Source: Planktothrix paucivesiculata PCC 9631
GTDB taxonomy: Bacteria > Cyanobacteriota > Cyanobacteriia > Cyanobacteriales > Microcoleaceae
Assembly: GCF_900009265.2 (NCBI RefSeq)
Contig: NZ_LR735026.1
Coordinates: 454,172-518,171, forward strand
DNA length: 64,000 bases
Direction: 5' to 3'
In this document: one piece after another, positions 56,844 through 64,000 of the stretch
Numbering within the stretch: position 1 is the stretch's first letter
Layout of the letters: every line of letters starts with the position of its first letter
Notes under the pieces: generated by a model
Databases searched by the model: none
Told to the model about the DNA's origin: nothing
The model's input: only the letters and a program-made list of their open reading frames with translations
Translations under genes and position numbers: made by a program

Positions 56844-58067
56844 TTATTTATGCTCCGTATTCAATTGTTGTTCTAATTTTTGACTAGCTATAGACATCCC
56901 ATAACAAAATATCCAATACAGAATCCCAACGAAAATATAAACTTCTAAATGTCGTCCTAAAAACTTAGGGTTGGCTAAAATAGACCGACTCATTCCTAAT
57001 AATTCCATTAATCCCACAATTGACAGTAAGGTTGTATCTTGGAATAGGCTAATAAACTGACCGACAATTGAAGGAATTGCCACTTTTAAGGCCTGGGGTA
57101 AAACAATTAAACCCACCGTTAAAGGTGTATTTAATCCTAGGGCTTTAGCGGCTTCGGTTTGACCTCTGGGAATCCCCTGTAACCCCCCTCGGATGTTTTC
57201 GGCTAAATAGGCGGAACTAAACATAGTTAATCCAATAATAGCGCGTAAAATGCGATCGGGTCGCGCTCCTTCAGGCAGGAATAAAGGCAGTAGAATTTGC
57301 CCCATAAATAGAATTGTAATTAAGGGTAATCCTCGAATTATTTCAATATAAATCGTGGATAAAATTCGGATCACCGGTAAACTACTTTGTCGTCCTAATG
57401 CTAATAATATTCCGATAGGAAAACATAATAAAATACTAATAATTGACATCAATAATGTCAACATCAGTCCGCCCCATAGGTTGGTTTCGACTACTTTTAA
57501 TCCCAGTCCACCGCCAATCAACCAAACACAAATTAATAGTAATAGAAACCAAGAAAATGGCAACCATTTTCCCAGTTCGGGTTGAGTATTTCCGATAGTT
57601 TTACCCCCCCAAGCCCCCGCTACCAATAATAATAGCATCACAATTAATAGCAAACGAAAGATAATGGGAGTAGGAGTAATAAATGCTAAAAATCCTGTGA
57701 ATCCTATGCCAATTAAAATATTTTTACTCAATAAAATTCGGGTATTTCTAGCTAAAAATCCCCAGGTTATACCGGATAAAATAGCAATCATTCCTAACAT
57801 AACCCACAATCGCCAATATTGATCCGGGGGAAAACGTCCGACAAAATAGAGGGGGAAGTTTGCGGGTATGACATTCCATTTCGCCGTCGTAAATGCCCAA
57901 GAGATAAACCCTGTTAACATTGACAATAACAGGGAACTAATTCCAATAGTAATTAGAGTATTATACCAAGTATTAAATAGATTGGTTTGTAACCATTCTT
58001 TTGTGCTTAAAGCCAGGGTTTCAGGACGTTGCTGGTTGGGTGGGGATTGTACAGAGGTCATTGTCAA
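56844..58067 (-). CDS. Amino-acid ABC transporter permease (NatH/AapM type)
   Basis: This 407-residue membrane protein has about eight to ten helices. The C-terminal half carries the HisM/AapM permease pattern, including the EAA loop (GIPRGQTEAAKALGLN) that docks with the ATPase, and IIRGLPLITILFMGQ. The longer N-terminal half with extra helices matches the NatH type of cyanobacterial neutral and acidic amino-acid transporters. No binding protein or second permease adjoins it. An ATPase of the right class lies at 41950-42729. Confidence 0.87.
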   Translation of the reverse strand: MTMTSVQSPPNQQRPETLALSTKEWLQTNLFNTWYNTLITIGISSLLLSMLTGFISWAFTTAKWNVIPANFPLYFVGRFPPDQYWRLWVMLGMIAILSGITWGFLARNTRILLSKNILIGIGFTGFLAFITPTPIIFRLLLIVMLLLLVAGAWGGKTIGNTQPELGKWLPFSWFLLLLICVWLIGGGLGLKVVETNLWGGLMLTLLMSIISILLCFPIGILLALGRQSSLPVIRILSTIYIEIIRGLPLITILFMGQILLPLFLPEGARPDRILRAIIGLTMFSSAYLAENIRGGLQGIPRGQTEAAKALGLNTPLTVGLIVLPQALKVAIPSIVGQFISLFQDTTLLSIVGLMELLGMSRSILANPKFLGRHLEVYIFVGILYWIFCYGMSIASQKLEQQLNTEHK

Positions 58068-58148
58068 TCTATAGAGTATATTTTGGGTTTTAATTATAGC
58101 GGTATAGGGAAAAATATACCACTATAATCAAAATATACCCTGGAAAAT

Positions 58149-59183
58149 CTAAGCCTGAGAAGCGCGTAATTGTCCACAGGCTGCATCGGCTTCCAACCCA
58201 CGGGAATATCTCACACTCACGGCGATATGACGCTCTTTTAAGATATCCATAAATTCATTAATTCCTTGGGTATTGGGTCGTTTATAATCAACTTCTTGAA
58301 TTGGATTATAGGGAATTAAATTAACATGACTTTGAAACCCTCTTAACTGACTGGCTAATTCTATGGCGTGTTCGGGTAAATCATTTAATCCGGCTAACAA
58401 TATATATTCAAAACTAATTCTTCTTCCGGTTAATTTTACATATTCTCGACATTCTGCAAATAATTCTGATAGGGGATAAGTCTTGGCGCTGGGAATTAAT
58501 TCTTCTCTAATATTTTGATAGGAAGCGTGTAAACTTACCGCTAAAGTCACTTGTAAATCATATTCGGCAAATTCTCGAATTTTCCCCCGTAAACCAACGG
58601 TAGAAACGGTGATCATTCGTTGTCCAATTCCCACATCTTGATTCAATGATTTAATCGCCGCAATCACGTTTTCTGTATTTAATAAAGGTTCTCCCATTCC
58701 CATAAATACGATATTACTAACTCGTCGTTGGAAATCTTCTTGCACTGTTAACACTTGGTCTATGATTTCATGGGGTTCTAAATTACGAGTAAAGCCGCCT
58801 TTTCCCGTCGCACAAAAATCACAGCCCATCGGACAACCTACCTGGGAAGAAACACAAACCGTTAAGCGTTTTTCGCTAGGGATTCCCACCGCTTCAATAA
58901 TTTGACCATCGGCTAATTTTAATAAATATTTAATGGTTTTATCGGGAGCGATCGCCTTATAATGAATACTGGAGCGACCCATATTCACATCCCCAATAGT
59001 CTCGCGCCATTGTTTAGAAAATACCGTAATTTCCCCTATGGATTTCGCGCCTTTGTGATAAATCCAATCATATAATTGTCTTCCTCGATAAGCGGGTTGT
59101 CCCTGCTGTTGTACCCAGTCGGTGAGTTGTTCCAAAGATAACCCGAGTAGGGGAGTTGATGCCGAGTTTGTAGTAGTAATCAT
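58149..59183 (-). CDS. rlmN: 23S rRNA (adenine2503-C2)-methyltransferase
   Basis: RlmN is a radical SAM enzyme that methylates A2503 of 23S rRNA and A37 of some tRNAs. The start at 59183 ([14 protein letters not shown]) is preferred; the frame is open 18 codons further. Motifs: [15 protein letters not shown], the iron-sulfur CX3CX2C in [21 protein letters not shown], and the C-terminal [12 protein letters not shown] with the catalytic Cys. Length (344) fits. Confidence 0.95.
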   Translation of the reverse strand: MITTTNSASTPLLGLSLEQLTDWVQQQGQPAYRGRQLYDWIYHKGAKSIGEITVFSKQWRETIGDVNMGRSSIHYKAIAPDKTIKYLLKLADGQIIEAVGIPSEKRLTVCVSSQVGCPMGCDFCATGKGGFTRNLEPHEIIDQVLTVQEDFQRRVSNIVFMGMGEPLLNTENVIAAIKSLNQDVGIGQRMITVSTVGLRGKIREFAEYDLQVTLAVSLHASYQNIREELIPSAKTYPLSELFAECREYVKLTGRRISFEYILLAGLNDLPEHAIELASQLRGFQSHVNLIPYNPIQEVDYKRPNTQGINEFMDILKERHIAVSVRYSRGLEADAACGQLRASQA

Positions 59184-59352
59184 AATAGTTAATAATAACA
59201 AGTGGGTGTGAAAATCAATCAGAACAGGGCTGATCAATTATATTATATCTTATCCACGGGGTTTAGGAGGATATTTTTCAATTCTGAGTTTACAGGAAAT
59301 ATAAAATATTCTAAGATAAGTTTAACTTTTATTATTATGACATTAATTGGGT

Positions 59353-59838
59353 ATGAGTGATCAACATATTCTGCAAGAAACCTTCGATTCCCTTCCCAAA
59401 TTAGATTATATTCCCCTATTGGATACTATTCTAAAAGAACTTAAAACAACAAATACTCCCATTTTTGAACTTTCTGCCGATCAAAATCGTCTCCTGATTC
59501 GTGCTTATGATTTTGCTGATAAAATAGCAACTGAAAATAAAACCCTCAATCCCTTAACCCAAACCACCGGAATTCGCGCCGCTACCGTTAATTTTGAAGA
59601 TCCTGCTAAATTCTGTGATAAAATTAGACAAATTCAAGAGTTATTAAAAGAAAAATTAAGTCTCGCTTGTCAACCTGAATCTCCTGAAAATATCCTAGTT
59701 AAAATTTGTAGTGATCTAGGAGAATTTGATCATAAAAAAGAGGATCTTCCCTTTAACTATGATTTCAAAAAACAATCCCCATTTACCTCCAAACGCCTAA
59801 TGGGACTTAAACAAAAATCAAGCCCAAATCAAGCCTAA
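59353..59838 (+). CDS. Hypothetical cyanobacterial protein
   Basis: The ATG at 59353 is used; a TTG two codons earlier is also possible. The 161-residue product is helical and charged and has no signal peptide or recognised motif. Its last codons overlap the 3' end of the transposase fragment on the other strand, so its C-terminus may be altered by that insertion. Confidence 0.45.
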   Translation: MSDQHILQETFDSLPKLDYIPLLDTILKELKTTNTPIFELSADQNRLLIRAYDFADKIATENKTLNPLTQTTGIRAATVNFEDPAKFCDKIRQIQELLKEKLSLACQPESPENILVKICSDLGEFDHKKEDLPFNYDFKKQSPFTSKRLMGLKQKSSPNQA

Positions 59839-60207
59839 ACTTGCTTTGTAGGCTGCAAATACATCCCTATTATGCTGAAGCCACTCCACAAATCGAAAAG
59901 AAATCGCTGTGCGAAAGGCTTCCAGGGCATCACCAAATGTGTTTAAGGGTTTGTTCGCCCATCGACGTCTTAATTCTCCGGTTAAACTATGCCAGAGAAT
60001 AAAAGTATAGGCACAAAATACCAAAATCCAATGTCTGATTAGACTTCTTTTATCTGGGATTTGATATTCTTTCAGCCCCAACCAGCCTTTAGCTTCCCTG
60101 TAAAAAATTTCTATCCAATTTATTTGTGAATAGGTCGTTACTATCCACTGTCCTTTAGGCAGAGAGTGATATAAAGATGGATAGTTATTCATCAATAAGC
60201 CAGCCAC
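59818..60207 (-). pseudogene. C-terminal fragment of an IS701-type transposase
   Basis: The frame contains LPKGQWIVTTYSQINW, IEIFYREAKGWLGLKEYQ with the catalytic-region Glu, and RHWILVFCAYTFILWHSL, the conserved tail of IS701-type DDE transposases. The N-terminal two thirds are missing. It overlaps the end of the restriction gene, so homology probably begins near 60165. Confidence 0.75.
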
Positions 60208-61162
60208 GCTCTATACCTTGTTCAATTCCACCAGTCCAGTCTCTTATTAGATGGGTGCGTGTTTTATTAAATAGATGTTGAACAACTGTTGGGTTGATAG
60301 GATTTTTTTTATATGTTGCTTCATATCTAAATTCTCGATCAGTATTTTTTTGTTGACGGAGTACATAAATTTGATCCACTTTATATTTACGAAGATTAAC
60401 ATCACTGGTTAGTTTAATCCATTCCATCAGAACCATATACAAACTATTAGGATTTCTTGCTTTTAAATCCTCTGCTGCTCTGGATGAACCTTCAAGCATG
60501 GTTTTATCCAAATAGGTTTTACATTCAATCACAACCACTGGAATATCAAAAAGATGCGTTTCTGCATTACCTGTAACTGTAACTTCTGAATAGCTTTCTG
60601 GTTCTTCTTGAACAATTGTAAGCAATTCACCAGGAGTTTCATCTTGTTCCGCTGGGGTTGATGCTTCAAAAGATGCGTGAATTGTTGCTCCAATAACAAA
60701 ATCATGATCTTTCTTCTCAATGCGTGCGTAAGGTCGCTTTAACATCTCTGAGTATTTAGGAGGAACAAAAAAAATATCTTTGAAAGTATGAGATTTTCCA
60801 ATCAGAGCATTTGAGCCAAAATCCCTCGCTAAATCTTTAAATAAATAGTAAAGAAACTCTTCTAATACGGTAGAGTGAAGATTAGAGCGAGAATCGAATT
60901 TTTCAGCATAATGTTGCTTGTCTAAAAACTCTTTGTAATCGCATAGAAGTTCTACCCTTTTAACAATAATTTCATTATCCTCGTCCTTGAGTATTGAGGT
61001 GGGCCCAATCAATTTGAGATTGGCTGAGTGCCATTGATCATACTTAGTTCTAATCTCCTTGAGAAATTTTTTACTCTCAACATCCTTGTATTTTTCACGA
61101 TTATTTTCTTTTTGTTTAAGATTGGAACCATGAACTAAAGGGTTTCTATCACTTGTGGGCAT
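60185..61162 (-). CDS. Type II restriction endonuclease, Bpu10I family
   Basis: This 325-residue protein matches the Bpu10I-type family. The nuclease core is a PD-(D/E)xK variant with VVVIECKTYLDKTMLEGSS near residues 210-226, and KDHDFVIGA earlier. It should cut the site protected by its methylase; the recognition sequence cannot be read from here. Its start overlaps the methylase stop by 28 bases, so the two are coupled, with methylase first. Confidence 0.85.
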   Translation of the reverse strand: MPTSDRNPLVHGSNLKQKENNREKYKDVESKKFLKEIRTKYDQWHSANLKLIGPTSILKDEDNEIIVKRVELLCDYKEFLDKQHYAEKFDSRSNLHSTVLEEFLYYLFKDLARDFGSNALIGKSHTFKDIFFVPPKYSEMLKRPYARIEKKDHDFVIGATIHASFEASTPAEQDETPGELLTIVQEEPESYSEVTVTGNAETHLFDIPVVVIECKTYLDKTMLEGSSRAAEDLKARNPNSLYMVLMEWIKLTSDVNLRKYKVDQIYVLRQQKNTDREFRYEATYKKNPINPTVVQHLFNKTRTHLIRDWTGGIEQGIERGWLIDE

Positions 61163-62376
61163 AGCTCTAATTTTTCTTTAAGATGCAGTGCAATTACTTT
61201 AGCCAGTAACGGAGGAACAGCATTACCAATCTGATTATACTGACAAAGGAACTTTTCATCAAATCTTTGCTCACGGTGTAATAACTTGTGGGATACAACC
61301 GTCTTTTTTCCTAAAAAACGATAGGTATCAGGAAAAGATTGAATCCGCGCTCCTTCCCGTGCTGTTAAATTGCGGTGTTGGAAAGGGTGAATAAAATTAG
61401 CATAGAATGAAGCAGTTATTGTATGAGATGGTTTATAAGGATACAAACGGCGATTATTTTGGTCATAACTTTTTCCCGATAACTCACCATTTCCGCTTCG
61501 ACGCCTTGCCCCATATTCTTTAGACACATCAGCACTTGATTCACCCCATTTAATTTGTTTAAAGCGTTCTACAAGCCTTTGAGAGTGATCCATTGCTACA
61601 TGATTGTAGAGAGTTTGACTATTCTTTCTCATCGAGACCTGATAGTCATTTTGCGCTTCTAAAATATAAGGCTGTTCCTCCTGACCTTCACGGGCATTCA
61701 CAGGTGGTAAATCTGATATAGCATCCCATACAGTAAAAGCAGGAAATAACTTCTCATGGTCTAATATAGATAATTGAAAATGATTAAAATTTAATAGGCC
61801 TAAAGAATAGAGTTTAGGAGGGACCCCAATTTTTTTCCCCGTATTATTTCCAATAATAAAAACACGCTCTCTTATTTGAGGAACACCATATTCAGCCGCA
61901 TTTAATAACCAAACTTCAACAAGATACCCCAATTCTTCAAAAGTATTTTTTATAATATCTATAACCTTTATTCCATCAACATTTTTCCGTGAGAGTAAGC
62001 CTTTAACATTTTCCATGACAAAAGCTTTAGGTTGCAGAAAACTAATCCATTGAGCGAAGTTAATAAATAAAGTATTTCTAGGGTCTTTAGGATCTTTTTG
62101 GGCTGGCCCTGCAATACTAAAACCCTGACATGGCGGCCCACCAATAATAATATCAGGTTTCAAGATACAAATTTCTTTAACCTGACTTTCGGTGTTAAAA
62201 TCACGAATATCATACTGAATAACAGTCATATCAGGATGATTATAATGGAGTGTCTCACAAGCCCAAGCATCAATTTCTACTGATAACGGAATAGAAAAAC
62301 CTGCCATTTTGAACCCTAAACCAAACCCACCTGCACCCGCAAACAAATCAACAGCAATAGGTTGTGCTAATGTCAT
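61135..62376 (-). CDS. DNA (cytosine-5) methyltransferase of a type II system
   Basis: This 413-residue enzyme transfers methyl from SAM to C5 of cytosine. Motif I is DLFAGAGGFGLGF (10-22), motif IV GGPPCQGFSIAG with catalytic Cys83, motif VI ENVKGLL, motif VIII QIRERVFIIG, and motifs IX-X include REGARIQSFPD and QIGNAVPP. It precedes and overlaps the endonuclease gene. Only 58 bases separate its start from the psbC terminator. Confidence 0.95.
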   Translation of the reverse strand: MTLAQPIAVDLFAGAGGFGLGFKMAGFSIPLSVEIDAWACETLHYNHPDMTVIQYDIRDFNTESQVKEICILKPDIIIGGPPCQGFSIAGPAQKDPKDPRNTLFINFAQWISFLQPKAFVMENVKGLLSRKNVDGIKVIDIIKNTFEELGYLVEVWLLNAAEYGVPQIRERVFIIGNNTGKKIGVPPKLYSLGLLNFNHFQLSILDHEKLFPAFTVWDAISDLPPVNAREGQEEQPYILEAQNDYQVSMRKNSQTLYNHVAMDHSQRLVERFKQIKWGESSADVSKEYGARRRSGNGELSGKSYDQNNRRLYPYKPSHTITASFYANFIHPFQHRNLTAREGARIQSFPDTYRFLGKKTVVSHKLLHREQRFDEKFLCQYNQIGNAVPPLLAKVIALHLKEKLELCPQVIETL

Positions 62377-62434
62377 AGACTTTTACTATTACTTGTACAA
62401 TTTTAAATTCTAATAATACTTCATTAATTCCCAT

Positions 62435-62467
62435 AAAAAACCCCACCTGACGAATCAGGCAGGGTCT
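62435..62467 (-). terminator. Intrinsic terminator of psbD-psbC
   Basis: On the minus strand ACCCTGCCTGA, a TTCG tetraloop and TCAGGTGGGGT form a stem with two mismatches, followed by a T-run. It lies 44 bases past the psbC stop and before the methylase gene. Confidence 0.85.
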
Positions 62468-62510
62468 TTAATTAACAATCTAAGCGGTGATTAGATGTCT
62501 AGGTAAAACC

Positions 62511-64000
<1,490 letters not shown>

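Overview
The window looks like chromosome of a filamentous, Planktothrix-like cyanobacterium. This rests on photosynthesis genes (the psbD end, psbC, psbX, ycf66, ndhM), many GCGATCGC (HIP1) octamers, heptamer tandem repeats, moderately AT-rich DNA and cyanobacterium-only protein families. The genus is an impression from protein similarity, not a computed result.

Layout. 1-3.8 kb: two adjacent dynamin-like GTPases. 3.9-12 kb: housekeeping and photosynthesis genes (aroA, a TPR protein with an 11-copy minisatellite, a ycf19-like YggT protein, psbX, ycf66, an acetyltransferase, lpxB). 12-23 kb: a VIT/VWA protein coupled to dusA, then a cobalt module (CobW-type GTPase and HupE) behind a cobalamin riboswitch, cynS, small cyanobacterial proteins and a PAS-GGDEF-EAL protein. 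23.4-29.5 kb: a PP2C phosphatase, ndhM, an inositol-phosphatase-family enzyme and a Get3d-type ATPase. 29.5-33.7 kb: an accessory patch with an orphan antitoxin-like gene, a 109-bp palindromic repeat, a STAND NTPase with an upstream operator-like repeat, a ParB-like small protein, a Pmp3-GUN4 fusion and a transposase fragment. 33.8-41.9 kb: purK, an FGGY kinase, a peptidoglycan-binding protein, a nested insertion element, a decayed flavoprotein gene, a CPA2 antiporter and a 90-bp MITE.

42-56 kb holds the most unusual block. An amino-acid ABC ATPase is followed by a REC-histidine kinase, a 1728-residue hybrid kinase (CBS, GAF, PAS, kinase, receiver) and a 1724-residue nitric oxide synthase. 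The synthase reads as an N-terminal beta-rich region, two globin-like domains, NOS oxygenase, FMN/FAD/NADPH reductase and a C-terminal domain resembling LCIB-type carbonic anhydrases with its zinc ligands kept. A CHASE3 chemoreceptor follows. This suggests, without proving, an NO and inorganic-carbon signalling module.

56-64 kb: a decayed HigBA-like toxin-antitoxin pair, an amino-acid ABC permease, rlmN, a transposase tail, a Bpu10I-type restriction-modification pair and the psbD-psbC operon running off the right edge. No tRNA, rRNA or CRISPR array was seen.
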